DNA of 64,000 nt, taken from contig URJL01000006.1 in the NCBI GenBank assembly GCA_900548115.1, positions 1-64,000 on the forward strand, given 5' to 3'. Shown here piece by piece: positions 42,382-50,869 of this stretch. The notes beneath the pieces were generated by a model. The model did not search any database. It saw only the letters and a program-made list of their open reading frames with translations, and had not been told where the DNA came from. How positions within the stretch are numbered: position 1 is the first letter of the stretch; each line of letters opens with the position of its first letter. The translations under genes were made by a program, and so were the position numbers. Origin of the DNA: an uncultured Eubacteriales bacterium. Its GTDB lineage: Bacteria; Bacillota; Clostridia; Oscillospirales; CAG-382.

Positions 42382-42400
42382 ATACTGTTTCGATCGGCGC

Positions 42401-43870
42401 TTAATTTGCGCTCTTTTTCGCGTCCTTGCGTTTGCCCGAGACTTTATAAAGAATCAAGGACAAAACACCGAGAGCGATATATCCGCCCGCGCGGATGCCG
42501 CACGGAACGAAGACGGGCAAAAGAAGCGCACCTTGCGCATTTGTCGCGAAAAATCCCCACAGTCCGCCGAACAGCAAAAGAAAGATCAGACCGCAGGCGA
42601 AAAAGGTCACGGTAAGATGCAGAGCCGATTCGTGCAGATGCATGCGGTTGGACAAGAAGACAAAAAGGAGCAGAACAACCGAAAGTATGACCATCACACC
42701 GTAGGCAAAGCCGAGGTACGAGATCCCGAAGCGCACAAGAAACGGAAGGTCGTTTCTCAAAATCTCGTCGGGCGCGATCGAACCGAGCGCTTCGTTCAGC
42801 TGTCCGCGCATAACGCGATAATCCGCTTCGGTCATTCGATAACCCGTCGCGTCGAAAATCGCCTGTTCGTTCTCTCTTACCGCGTTTACAATGTCGTCCG
42901 CGTCAAGGGCGGGAACTTCGTTGGTCTCGCCGAGTATGTAAGAAAGATACGGCTTTACCGTGTTTTCGAGAAACGGCGCAATATCCGCGTCGTTCAGAAG
43001 ACGTCTTATCTTTTGCTCGGTCAGATGATACTGCTCGAGCTTTTGATCGTCACAGGCATCGTAGATGGCTTTTGCCAACGACTCGCCGCCGATCGATATT
43101 TCCGAGAGCTTTACGTTCTCGACCGCGCGGATCAGCGTATCGCTGTTCAAAAGCGGGCGAAAAACGCCGATAAACGAGGCGGACAGCGCGAACGAGAAGA
43201 GCAAAAGGCACAGAAGCGCCGACAAAATGCGCAGTCCTATCGGAACGCGCGGCGGCGTCTTTTCTTTCGCCGGTGCTTCCGCAGGCGCTTTTGCCACACA
43301 CGAACGCGGAGCGTCCTTCGGAATATCGTTTGTCGACCGCGTTTCGGCTTTGGCTTCTTCCGATCTCACGGTTGTTTCCGTTTTTGTTTCCGTTTGCGCC
43401 GCGCCGCTCGGCGCGGAAGGCTCGGCTTTCGGCTCGGGACAGACGGACAAGTCCGAAGAGTCCTCTTCGCTTCTCGTCTCTCCTTCCCTTTCCGATTCAG
43501 TCGTCGATTCGGTCGTCGATTCGGTCGTCGATTCAGTCGTCGATTCGGTCGTCGGTTCAGTCGTCGATTCGGTCGTCGATTCAGTCGTCGGTTCGGTCGT
43601 CGATTCGGTCGTCGATTCGGTCGTCGGTTCGGTCGTCGGTTCGGTCATCGGTTCGCTTTCCGATCCGCCGATCGGGTCATTTGCCGTTTTCGTCTCATCG
43701 TTTATCTGTGCTGTGTCCGTTCTGTCCGCACGGGTCGGGACTTCGGACGGTACGGGCTCGACGCCGTCGGGTTTCGCGTCTTCGGTGCAAGAGAGAGACA
43801 GCGGCTCTCCGCAATGAGCGCAGAAGCGCGCCGTATCGGAGACAGGCTTCCCGCATTTTTTGCAAAACAT
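42401..43870 (-). CDS. Zinc-ribbon membrane protein with a Thr-Thr-Glu-Ser/Pro repeat
   Basis: A 489-residue protein. It starts with a zinc ribbon (CKKCGKPVSDTARFCAHCG, residues 3-21), then an acidic linker with 13 tandem tetrapeptides TTE(S/P) at 75-126, a first TM helix (about 211-235), an extracellular domain of about 130 residues, and three more TM helices near the C-terminus. The ribbon and linker should be cytosolic. No family function is recognised. The tetrapeptides come from a 12-bp minisatellite that can vary in length. GGAGG precedes the ATG. It follows a second zinc-ribbon gene by 67 bp in the same direction, probably one operon. Confidence 0.75.
   Translation of the reverse strand: MFCKKCGKPVSDTARFCAHCGEPLSLSCTEDAKPDGVEPVPSEVPTRADRTDTAQINDETKTANDPIGGSESEPMTEPTTEPTTESTTESTTEPTTESTTESTTEPTTESTTESTTESTTESTTESEREGETRSEEDSSDLSVCPEPKAEPSAPSGAAQTETKTETTVRSEEAKAETRSTNDIPKDAPRSCVAKAPAEAPAKEKTPPRVPIGLRILSALLCLLLFSFALSASFIGVFRPLLNSDTLIRAVENVKLSEISIGGESLAKAIYDACDDQKLEQYHLTEQKIRRLLNDADIAPFLENTVKPYLSYILGETNEVPALDADDIVNAVRENEQAIFDATGYRMTEADYRVMRGQLNEALGSIAPDEILRNDLPFLVRFGISYLGFAYGVMVILSVVLLLFVFLSNRMHLHESALHLTVTFFACGLIFLLLFGGLWGFFATNAQGALLLPVFVPCGIRAGGYIALGVLSLILYKVSGKRKDAKKSAN
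43493..43648. repeat. 12-bp minisatellite, 13 units, inside the zinc-ribbon gene
   Basis: The unit is GATTCGGTCGTC with G/A and A/G variants; a whole number of codons per unit keeps the frame open. The units encode Thr-Thr-Glu-Ser or Thr-Thr-Glu-Pro on the minus strand. Continuous array without spacers. Confidence 0.95.
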
Positions 43871-43937
43871 AATGCTTCCTCCTTATCCTTGTCGTTTTTT
43901 CAATTTGATTCTTCCGTTTTCTTTTCGCTTCGGAATT

Positions 43938-44438
43938 TCAAAGTTCCGAAGAATTCGAACAATCCGAAAAATCGGAAGTCTCGCCGTCCTTTTTCTCCTC
44001 GGTTTCGACGAGTATATCGCTCGGGAGAACGGTAGCGTCGTTTTTCGTTTCTTCTGTTTCCTCCGCTTCCTCCTCGACCGCCGCGCCGCATTTCGGGCAG
44101 AACGCCGCGTCCTCGGGAAGCTCTCCGCCGCACTTCGAACAGGTCTTGCGGCGATTTATAACGCCGATGGCGGCTTCGCGCTCGGCGATTTTTTCTTTGC
44201 CCGCGGCAATGGCGGAAAACAGCGAGGCGTACTCCTCGGGAAGCTCGTTCTTCGCGGCGCAGTCCTCGTAAAATCTTCTTCCGACTTCGCGGTAAAGATT
44301 GCGCAGCTTGCGCTTTTCATCGGCGATAATGCCTTTGTTTTTCAATATTTCGGCGGCTTCCTTGGTCTTTTTTACGGCGACGTCGCCGGCATCGGTCAGT
44401 TTTTTGCCGAAATTTCGGCTCAATTCATCAAAACGCAT
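43938..44438 (-). CDS. Coiled-coil zinc-ribbon protein, unknown function
   Basis: A 166-residue soluble protein: residues 1-95 are helical and charged (KKTKEAAEILKNKGI; RNLYREVGRRFYEDC), a zinc ribbon follows (CSKCGGELPEDAAFCPKCG, about 100-118), and the tail is acidic (EEEAEETEETKND). This layout is common in small clostridial proteins of unknown role. AAAGGAG lies upstream of the ATG at 44438. First gene of a two-gene operon with the zinc-ribbon membrane protein. Confidence 0.8.
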   Translation of the reverse strand: MRFDELSRNFGKKLTDAGDVAVKKTKEAAEILKNKGIIADEKRKLRNLYREVGRRFYEDCAAKNELPEEYASLFSAIAAGKEKIAEREAAIGVINRRKTCSKCGGELPEDAAFCPKCGAAVEEEAEETEETKNDATVLPSDILVETEEKKDGETSDFSDCSNSSEL

Positions 44439-44513
44439 AACAACAGACTCCTTTCGGATTTTTCGAATATTTCGGGCACTTCATCGGTTTGCGAAAATGC
44501 GCGGCGATGTCCC

Positions 44514-44549
44514 CGTGCGCGGTCCCGTGCGCGATCCCGCGTGCGGTCG
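44514..44549. repeat. Short 12-bp tandem repeat in the zinc-ribbon operon leader
   Basis: CGTGCGCGGTCC, CGTGCGCGATCC and a third degenerate unit, in tandem, within the transcribed leader of the zinc-ribbon operon. Confidence 0.7.
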
Positions 44550-44564
44550 CTGCCCTGCTTTCTC

Positions 44565-44593
44565 ATTATATAACCGTTTTTCGATTTTGTCAA
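44565..44593 (-). promoter_or_regulatory. Sigma-A promoter of the zinc-ribbon operon
   Basis: On the minus strand TTGACA (44593-44588) and TATAAT (44570-44565), 17-bp spacing. Confidence 0.88.
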
Positions 44594-44847
44594 CCGCTCT
44601 CCCCCGCACCGTGCAAGCCTTCGGCGGGCAATATCAAGCAAAATGCACAGAAGTTCGCGGCAATTTTTGGGCAATAGGTAAAAAGTTTTGTGCTGTACGG
44701 CGGTGACGGAAGAAAAAACGGATTTTTCGTACCGTTTTAGCACTAAAAAGTTCTTCAATTTTCAAAAAGGCTCGTTTTTTGTGCAATATCACCAAATATA
44801 TCGGAAAAATTTTGGGGATTTAACCTCTTTCTTTTTTGCGTGATTTT

Positions 44848-44856
44848 TGGTATGAT
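44848..44856 (+). promoter_or_regulatory. Extended -10 promoter of the ABC ATPase gene
   Basis: TGGTATGAT is an extended -10 (TGn plus TATGAT) without a good -35 box, giving a leader of about 80 nt. Confidence 0.5.
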
Positions 44857-44945
44857 ATCCTTGTTGAATTGAAGGGGACGCACGGGAGTTTTCCGCGCAT
44901 TCCCGTTTTAAATCGGTTTACGATAACTTAGGAGGATATAACCAG

Positions 44946-46061
44946 ATGGCAAGTGTATCATTGAAGCACATTTACAAGAGATATCCCGGCGGCGTTACCG
45001 CCGTTTCCGACTTCTGCCTTGAGATCAAGGACAAGGAATTTATCATCCTCGTCGGTCCTTCCGGCTGCGGTAAATCCACCACGCTCCGTATGATCTCGGG
45101 ACTTGAAGAAATCACCGAGGGCGAGCTTTATATCGGCGACCGTCTGGTAAACGACGTTGCCCCGAAGGACAGAGACATCTCCATGGTGTTCCAGAACTAC
45201 GCTCTGTATCCGCACATGACCGTGTTCGAGAACATGGCATTCGGTCTTAAGCTCCGCAAAACTCCGAAGGAAGAGATCAAGAGACGTGTTGAGGAAGCCG
45301 CACGTGTCCTCGACATCAAGCACCTGCTCGACAGAAAGCCGAAGGCTCTGTCCGGCGGTCAGCGTCAGAGAGTTGCGCTCGGTCGTGCTATCGTCCGTGA
45401 GCCGAAGGTCTTCCTTCTCGACGAACCGCTCTCCAACCTCGATGCAAAGCTCCGTGCTTCCATGAGAACCGAGCTTACCAAGCTCCATCAGAGACTCGGC
45501 ACCACCTTCATCTACGTAACCCACGACCAGGTCGAGGCTATGACCATGGCGTCGCGTATCGTCGTTATGAAGGACGGTCTCATCCAGCAGGTCGACACAC
45601 CTCAAAAGCTGTATGACGAGCCCGTCAACCTCTTCGTTGCCGGCTTTATCGGAACGCCTCAGATGAACTTCGTCAACGCGACGATCCAGAAGAAGGGCGA
45701 CAGCCTTTACGCTTGCTTCGGAAGCTGCGAATTCAAGCTTCCCGCCGAAAAGGCGTCCAACCCCGAGCTTCAGGGCTATATCGGCAAGGAAGTCATCCTC
45801 GGTATCCGTCCCGAAAACATCCACGACGAGCCGATGTACCTGTCCTCTCTGTCCGAGTGGGTTGCCGAAGCAACGGTCGATGTTACCGAGCTTATGGGTG
45901 CCAACATTCACTTGTACCTCCAGATCGAAGAGGCGGCAAACCTCATCGCGACCGTTTCCTCGCGTTCGCAGGCAAAGCCCGGCGACACCATCAAGGTTGC
46001 GCTTGATGTTGCCAGAATGCACATCTTCGACAAGGACACCGAAAAGTGCATCGTTCACTGA
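44946..46061 (+). CDS. Stand-alone sugar ABC transporter ATPase (MsiK/UgpC/MalK type)
   Basis: A 371-residue ATPase that powers CUT1 sugar importers. Walker A GPSGCGKST (37-45), Q-loop VFQNYALYPHMTV, signature LSGGQRQRVALGRA, Walker B VFLLDEPLSNLD, and switch histidine in YVTHDQVEAMTM; residues ~240-371 are the MalK-like TOBE/regulatory domain. GGAGG stands 10 bp before the ATG. It is monocistronic with its own promoter and terminator and no permease beside it, the arrangement of shared ATPases such as MsiK of Streptomyces and MsmX of Bacillus. Codon use here is strongly biased (many CTC, ATC, AAG), suggesting high expression. It probably serves the permeases at 35961-37840. Confidence 0.95.
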   Translation: MASVSLKHIYKRYPGGVTAVSDFCLEIKDKEFIILVGPSGCGKSTTLRMISGLEEITEGELYIGDRLVNDVAPKDRDISMVFQNYALYPHMTVFENMAFGLKLRKTPKEEIKRRVEEAARVLDIKHLLDRKPKALSGGQRQRVALGRAIVREPKVFLLDEPLSNLDAKLRASMRTELTKLHQRLGTTFIYVTHDQVEAMTMASRIVVMKDGLIQQVDTPQKLYDEPVNLFVAGFIGTPQMNFVNATIQKKGDSLYACFGSCEFKLPAEKASNPELQGYIGKEVILGIRPENIHDEPMYLSSLSEWVAEATVDVTELMGANIHLYLQIEEAANLIATVSSRSQAKPGDTIKVALDVARMHIFDKDTEKCIVH

Positions 46062-46104
46062 GTTTGTCGATAGGTTCTTTTAGGTTGTTTTTAGAAGAAA
46101 AATC

Positions 46105-46135
46105 ATCCCCGACCGAAAACGGTCGGGGATTTTTT
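46105..46135 (+). terminator. Rho-independent terminator of the ATPase gene
   Basis: ATCCCCGACC-G-AAAA-C-GGTCGGGGAT stem followed by TTTTT. Confidence 0.95.
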
Positions 46136-46158
46136 CGTGCAAAAGCCGAAATTTTCTC

Positions 46159-46822
46159 GTGACGGTATGCCTTGACAAAAGAAAAAGCGGCGGGATCGAT
46201 CTTCGAAACGGCTGTCATGACATTACGATCTGCGACATTACGGGGCGGAACGGGCGACGACATAATCGCGCTGACCGCGCTTTGTCCCGAAAACGTCCCG
46301 CCGCGCGCAAACGGCGCGCTTTCGTCGACGCATATTCCGCACAACGATTGGAACCGCCGCTCCCGCGACATTTACAACATCATCCTCCGCAACGTGAAGA
46401 GATACTCCAAGGGCGGTCTCTGCCGGATGGTGCGGCTTCTTGCGGCAAAAAGCCGAATTTACAATGTCTTAATCAACGGAATTGTCGACACCTCGCCGAG
46501 GGATGTGCGCCCGGGCGGCGTTATTCTGATCGGCGACCGCTCGTACAGCACGGGGGAACGGGACAACATTTTTGCCGTTTCGGTCTCGGATGTTCTGTGC
46601 GACAGCGCCACGGCTTTTCAGATTGAAGGGTATCTGAAGGATTCGGTCATTACAAACGTGATCAACCGCAACCCCGACGTGCCGCCGTTTCTTTTGGCGG
46701 AGGAAGACGCTCTGCACAATGTTTCGATCGGAACGGTCTCGACGGTCGGGGAAGAGAAGATCGCGCTTTACCGATGGGAAAACGGGAAGCTCATGACGGT
46801 CAAAGTCCCCGAAAAGCTGTGA
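46159..46822 (+). pseudogene. Truncated, frameshifted remnant of a beta-helix carbohydrate enzyme gene
   Basis: Two overlapping frames together read as one protein: GGIDLRNGCHDITICDITG in the frame from 46159, then TGDDIIALTAL in the frame +1 from about 46245. The joined text matches the N-G-C-H-D...T-G-D-D core of parallel beta-helix glycosidase-like proteins, and the second frame continues with beta-helix coils to a stop at 46822. One extra base in GGGGCGGAACGGG (about 46240-46252) explains the break. The N-terminal half that such proteins need is missing: upstream lies the terminator of the ATPase gene. No convincing RBS. Likely dead; a shorter protein from ATG 46172 or 46217 cannot be fully excluded. 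Confidence 0.65.
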
Positions 46823-46854
46823 GCGGACAATTCTTTCACATTTTAAACAAAATC

Positions 46855-46895
46855 GATCCCCTTGCGCAGTTTCCGTGCAAGGGGATCTCGTTTTT
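46855..46895 (+). terminator. Terminator after the beta-helix remnant
   Basis: ATCCCCTTGC / GCAAGGGGAT stem with an 11-nt loop, followed after CTCG by TTTTT. Its survival suggests the remnant was once a transcribed gene. Confidence 0.75.
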
Positions 46896-46924
46896 ATCGA
46901 TTTTGCAATTCGTCTGTCGATGCG

Positions 46925-47725
46925 TTACGGTCTTTGACCCATGCCGCCCTCCAGCGTAAGGGTCTCGCCGCTCATATACTTGAAATCGGGAGACGCGAGC
47001 TGAACACATACCCGTCCGATCTCCTTTTCGACATCGCCGTAATGACCCATCGGCGGCATTTTGACGTTTGCCTTAAAGGCATCGGGATAAGCTTTTTCAA
47101 AGTTTTCGAGCTGAGCCGTCCATGCAAGCGGGCAGACGACGTTCACGTTGATCCCGTCCTTGCCCCATTCGGTTGCAGCAACACGGGTAAGACCGCGAAT
47201 CCCCTCTTTGGCGGCGGCATAAGCGCATTGTCCGAAGTTTCCGAACAACCCCGCACCCGAGGCAAAATTGATGACCGAGCCTTTTGTTTCCTTAAGATAC
47301 GGGTAGCACGCCTTCATGTAATAGAAGGTCGCGTAAAGTCCCGAATAAAGGGCAAGGTCAAACTGCTCCGTCGTGTGGTCGGAAAGGGTAACGCCCGAAG
47401 CCGAAGCCTGCGCGTTGTTGATCAAAACATCGATGCGCCCGAAGGTGTCGATCGCACTTTTTACGACGTGCGCAACCTTTTCTTCGTTGTTTTCGCCGGC
47501 GCTGACATCGGCGGCAATCGGCAGAACCTTGATGCCGTAAAGGCGTTCCAACTCTTCTTTCGCGTCCAGCAGTTTCTTTTCGTTGCGTCCCGTCAAAACA
47601 AGATTTGCACCTTCCTTGGCGTAAGCCGTCGCGATACCGTAGCCGATCGAGCCGCACGAGCCATCGCTCAATACCGCACGTCCGCCGCCGGTGATAATGG
47701 CGGTTTTTCCGGTCAAAAATCCCAT
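46925..47725 (-). CDS. Short-chain dehydrogenase/reductase
   Basis: A 266-residue NAD(P)-dependent oxidoreductase. The cofactor motif is TGGG...GSIGYGIA, with about eight extra residues (RAVLSDGSC) in the glycine-rich loop; the standard form is TGxxxGIG. The catalytic set is visible: NNAQ, Ser in NFASGAG and YAAAK (Y-x-x-x-K). The start at 47725 is chosen because GGAAG is 8-9 bp upstream; a GTG at 47734 is too close to it. Substrate unknown; sugar alcohols or steroids are common for the family. Monocistronic. Confidence 0.9.
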   Translation of the reverse strand: MGFLTGKTAIITGGGRAVLSDGSCGSIGYGIATAYAKEGANLVLTGRNEKKLLDAKEELERLYGIKVLPIAADVSAGENNEEKVAHVVKSAIDTFGRIDVLINNAQASASGVTLSDHTTEQFDLALYSGLYATFYYMKACYPYLKETKGSVINFASGAGLFGNFGQCAYAAAKEGIRGLTRVAATEWGKDGINVNVVCPLAWTAQLENFEKAYPDAFKANVKMPPMGHYGDVEKEIGRVCVQLASPDFKYMSGETLTLEGGMGQRP

Positions 47726-47795
47726 AAAAAACACTTCCTTTGTTATTCATTCACAAAAATGCGAGCTTAAGAATGCCGATATTTTGCTCTTATTC

Positions 47796-47824
47796 ATAAT
47801 AGCACATTGTTAATAAAAAGTCAA
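47796..47824 (-). promoter_or_regulatory. Sigma-A promoter of the SDR gene
   Basis: On the minus strand TTGACT (47824-47819) and TATTAT (47801-47796), 17-bp spacing. Confidence 0.75.
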
Positions 47825-48130
47825 GAGCAAAAGAACGAAACGACTTCTTTTTCCTAAGGAAAAAGGAAATAACGGGAGGTATCGGGCATATCCGAAACCT
47901 CGTTGACAAAAAAACGGAAACGGCGGAACTTTTTTCCTGTTTTTTCGTCTGAAAGGAGAACGATTCCGATAAAAAGCGCAAAACGCCTTGCCGTCGGCAT
48001 TTTGAATCGAAAAATTACAAATTTTCTCCGAAAGATTGCCAAACAATCGTCAAACTCTCATCGTTTTTTCAACAAACCGTCACATAAGACCTTTACAATA
48101 GAAACATCAAAAGAAACAGAGGTACGCCGA
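47825..48130. other. Intergenic region before the VTC-like gene
   Basis: About 300 bp without a supported gene. It holds a short symmetric element CTTTTTCC-TAA-GGAAAAAG near 47850 and a possible -10 TACAAT at 48094-48099 with no good -35. The long open frame that begins at 47903 has no RBS and low-complexity basic content, so it was not accepted as coding. Confidence 0.4.
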
Positions 48131-48763
48131 ATGAATGCCGAAAAAACACCGAGAAGCCACAACCGAGTATCCAAATACGTAAACCGTCAGAGCTACGGAA
48201 GAATACGCGATGAGCTGACCGACGCGGGACTTTCGCATGTGGAAAGCTACCCCGTGAAAGACATTCTTCTTCGCAGTGCGGGCGGCGACAAAGTGCGCGA
48301 CCGCGGAAATTCCCTTTCCGAAAAGTTTATCATCCGCTGTATCAGCACGGGCGAACCGCGATATTTTCTCATCAAGGAATGCACCAAGGGCAATCAGATA
48401 AAAGAGCTGTGCGAGCCGATCACGCACGAGATCGCACTTCGGATCATGGAGCGCAGCACGCGCTGGCTTTGCGCTTCCTCTTCTCCTTTGGTTCACGAGA
48501 TCGGCGTGAAGATGGTCACCGACCGTCTCGTCCCCGACACGATCATCCGCTATACCCGCGAATGCTTCGATCTGAGTCCCAAGACCACCATCACGGCGGA
48601 CAGCGGCATTTCGCTTTCGGAATATAACCTCAGCGACGCCTTTACCGCTTCGTCGACCGAAGAACCCGTCGACCGCGACACCTGCCTTTTGCAGGTCAAT
48701 TACGAGCGCATTATTCCCGAAAGCATCTCGTATATCATCGGTCTTAAAAATCACATCGGATAA
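48131..48763 (+). CDS. VTC-domain-like protein (polyphosphate polymerase fold), degenerate
   Basis: A 210-residue protein. The order of elements matches bacterial VTC (tunnel-type) domains: FLIKECTKGNQIKE (usual K-rich strand), a helical region, IIRYTRECFD (usual YxREAY), TTITADSGI (usual RxTxDxxL), and LLQVNYERIIPESI (usual LEVKYxGxLP). Several tunnel residues look replaced: the Glu of LEVK is Gln and the Lys is Asn. So the fold assignment is reasonable but catalysis is doubtful. GAGG precedes the ATG at 48131. No DUF4956 or CotH partner, common near such genes, is nearby. Confidence 0.5.
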   Translation: MNAEKTPRSHNRVSKYVNRQSYGRIRDELTDAGLSHVESYPVKDILLRSAGGDKVRDRGNSLSEKFIIRCISTGEPRYFLIKECTKGNQIKELCEPITHEIALRIMERSTRWLCASSSPLVHEIGVKMVTDRLVPDTIIRYTRECFDLSPKTTITADSGISLSEYNLSDAFTASSTEEPVDRDTCLLQVNYERIIPESISYIIGLKNHIG

Positions 48764-48848
48764 GCTTTCCCCCATCGGGATAAGATTCCATCCGATCTTC
48801 CCCGATGTTCACATATATCACCTTTCCCCCTTTCTTATTAACACACAA

Positions 48849-48898
48849 AAAACGCGCGAAGGTTTTTCTCCTGTTTGGAGAGCCTTCGCGTGTTTTTT
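48849..48898. terminator. Bidirectional terminator
   Basis: An 11-bp outer stem ACGCGCGAAGG / CCTTCGCGTGT with an inner CTCC/GGAG stem, flanked by A-run and T-run, between convergent genes. Confidence 0.85.
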
Positions 48899-49645
48899 TC
48901 ACTTACTGCGGAATTGTGCAGACCAAAGGCAAGCTTCTTTTGCCGCACGATTCAAATCTCCGCGCCGATTTTCGGGAAAAGCCCGATCAAACTCCGAAAA
49001 GACGATCTTTTCGGGCAAAATATCGGTAAAATAGGATATCCACACAAGAGCAAGAAAAAATCGTCCCGTTGAAAGCGACATATGAATGTCGTCGCGAAAC
49101 AAATCGAGGGTCGGAACATTTTGATACAAAATCGAAATCGCTTTTCCGGACGGAATAATTCCCGACACTTCGAGTTTTTTTGCCGTTTTGACATAGGTCG
49201 TCTCCACCGCACGGTACATCGCTTCATGACTTTCAAATCCCAACTTTTTCAGCATTTCGCTGTTCTCTTTATAGCCCCACGTTTCATGAAGATAAAGAGC
49301 GGCATGCGGGCAAAGCGCCGAGACGGCATCGCGCAGAACCTCGATATACGGGAAATAGCTCTCGGGAAGAAAACTGAGCGGGCTTGCCTGCTGAAGTGTC
49401 ACGACATCCCACTCTTCAAGGGTCAGTGCCTCCCGAATCGAAATTTTTCTTTCGGCATGCTGTCCGTTAAATTCCGCATCGTATGCTTCACCGTCGGAAA
49501 GAAAATTGTTATAATGTCGTTCCAGCGAACAACCGCCGATATACAAATTTAAAGTTTCGGTCAAAAATCCGTTCTCTCTTGCCGCATCGTGAATATAACG
49601 GTGCGCATCCTGCGAATAACTGTTTCCGACAGATAATATCTTCAT
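48899..49645 (-). CDS. DUF4886 protein, SGNH-hydrolase-like
   Basis: A 248-residue protein beginning MKILSVGNSYSQDAHRYIHD; GNSYS is the DUF4886 version of the GDS block with Ser as the likely nucleophile. A second block is NLYIGGCSL, and DDIHMS near residue 205 fits the catalytic D-x-x-H. Predicted esterase or deacetylase of the SGNH clan without a signal peptide. AAAGGAG precedes ATG 49645; a further ATG at 49669 lies before this RBS. Monocistronic. Activity inferred by family only. Confidence 0.82.
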   Translation of the reverse strand: MKILSVGNSYSQDAHRYIHDAARENGFLTETLNLYIGGCSLERHYNNFLSDGEAYDAEFNGQHAERKISIREALTLEEWDVVTLQQASPLSFLPESYFPYIEVLRDAVSALCPHAALYLHETWGYKENSEMLKKLGFESHEAMYRAVETTYVKTAKKLEVSGIIPSGKAISILYQNVPTLDLFRDDIHMSLSTGRFFLALVWISYFTDILPEKIVFSEFDRAFPENRRGDLNRAAKEACLWSAQFRSK

Positions 49646-49698
49646 TTTGAATTCTCCTTTTATGTTCATGCGTTTTTTGCCGATTCAAAAGACTCTTC

Positions 49699-49727
49699 TT
49701 GACAATCCGTTCCATATCGGGTAAAAT
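49699..49727 (+). promoter_or_regulatory. Sigma-A promoter of the acyltransferase gene
   Basis: TTGACA (49699-49704) and TAAAAT (49722-49727), 17-bp spacing. Confidence 0.72.
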
Positions 49728-49786
49728 ACCGTTAGTCGACGCCGTCGATACCGTCGGATCAAAGCTGCTTATCGGGAGGATACTAT

Positions 49787-50842
49787 ATGTCAAGCGAGAA
49801 CAAGACCGTGTTTCCCAAAAAGGATACCGCCGCCGTCAAGGGACTTGCGGTATGCCTTTTGCTGATTCACCATTTATATATGGGCGTTTTGCCGGCTCCC
49901 ATGTCGTTTTTCGGAAATTCTCCGCTCACGGTATTCGCCACGCTCTCCAAAGTCTGCGTCGCGGTTTTCGCCCTGCTCAGCGGCTACGGCGTCGCGATAA
50001 GCTTTCGGGACCGCAAGGGGGACGTAAGCGTTGCCGACTTTCAAAAAAAGCATCTTTTGGGGCTGTTAAAGCCGTATTGGCTCGTATATGCCGTATTTTT
50101 CATTCTCTCCGCCTTTTTTGCGCGGGAGGAATTTTCGATCGCCGCATGCTACGGCACGGGCGTGAAGGGCGCTCTTTCGGCGCTTGCCGAAATATTCGCT
50201 CTGCGCCCTTTATTCGGAACGGGAACGCTGAATCAGACCTGGTGGTATATGGAGGCGGCGCTGGTCTTATATCTTTTGTTTCCGCTGTTTTATCGTCTTT
50301 GCAAAAAAGTGCCGTATCTTTTACTTCCCGTGACGGCGCTGCCGCTGATCCTGTACACGATCTTCGGCAACAACGTTTGGGACACCTGTCGGGAGATCTA
50401 TTGGTTTTTCCCCTTCTGCGTCGGCATTTTTCTTGCGCAAAGAGACCTTCTTTCGCGCTTTTGCGAAATGTGTGAAAAAAGCCGTGCAAAATACACGGCG
50501 ATAAGCTTTCTTGTATTTCTTGCCTGCACGATCCTGCGCGCGAAGATCGGACTTGCGTTCGATACCTTCTTTGCGCTCTCGATTCTTCTTTTCATGCGCT
50601 GCGTCTTCTGCCGCATGCCGACCGTCGGAGGCGTTCTTTCGTTTCTCGGAAAATATTCCGCCGACATCTTTTACACGCATTCCTTCTTTTATTGCTATTT
50701 TGTCACGCAAAAATACTTTGTGCGTTACTTTTTGTGGAGCGAAAATGTCTTTATGCTCCTCGCCGCATTTCCCGCGCTTTTGGCGGTCAGTCTTGCCGCC
50801 GCCATGCTTTTGGAAAGAATGCGAAAGGTCCTTTTCAAATAG
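49787..50842 (+). CDS. Acyltransferase-3 family membrane protein
   Basis: A 351-residue integral membrane protein with about ten hydrophobic segments. The N-terminus AVKGLAVCLLLIHHLY carries the paired histidines of the acyltransferase-3 (OafA/YrhL) family, and SGYGVAISF plus FLGKYSADIFYTHSF (with a late His) fit the pattern. It probably adds an acyl group, often acetyl, to a cell-envelope or exported polysaccharide. CGGGAGGATA lies before the ATG. It ends with TAG. Confidence 0.88.
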   Translation: MSSENKTVFPKKDTAAVKGLAVCLLLIHHLYMGVLPAPMSFFGNSPLTVFATLSKVCVAVFALLSGYGVAISFRDRKGDVSVADFQKKHLLGLLKPYWLVYAVFFILSAFFAREEFSIAACYGTGVKGALSALAEIFALRPLFGTGTLNQTWWYMEAALVLYLLFPLFYRLCKKVPYLLLPVTALPLILYTIFGNNVWDTCREIYWFFPFCVGIFLAQRDLLSRFCEMCEKSRAKYTAISFLVFLACTILRAKIGLAFDTFFALSILLFMRCVFCRMPTVGGVLSFLGKYSADIFYTHSFFYCYFVTQKYFVRYFLWSENVFMLLAAFPALLAVSLAAAMLLERMRKVLFK

Positions 50843-50869
50843 TGCAAAACGCAGAGCACCCGGTGCTCA

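Larger units (their letters stand above)
44439..44945. other. 507-bp intergenic region with two divergent promoters
   Basis: No gene is supported. It contains the promoter and ~120-nt leader of the zinc-ribbon operon (minus strand), a short 12-bp tandem repeat in that leader, an AT-rich middle (44700-44850), and the promoter and leader of the ABC ATPase gene (plus strand) with a 6-bp hairpin ACGGGA/TCCCGT at 44882-44906. Confidence 0.6.

Noticed and set aside
43493..43648. CRISPR array
   Set aside because: The 12-bp units are contiguous with no spacers and encode an in-frame peptide repeat.
42188..44035. Long plus-strand frame with Arg/Phe-rich repeats over the minisatellite
   Set aside because: It is the reverse reading of the TTE(S/P) repeat gene, which has a zinc ribbon, TM helices and a good RBS on the other strand.
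47903..48130. 76-residue N-terminal extension of the VTC-like protein
   Set aside because: Basic, low-complexity translation without an RBS; GAGG and ATG at 48131 give a normal start.
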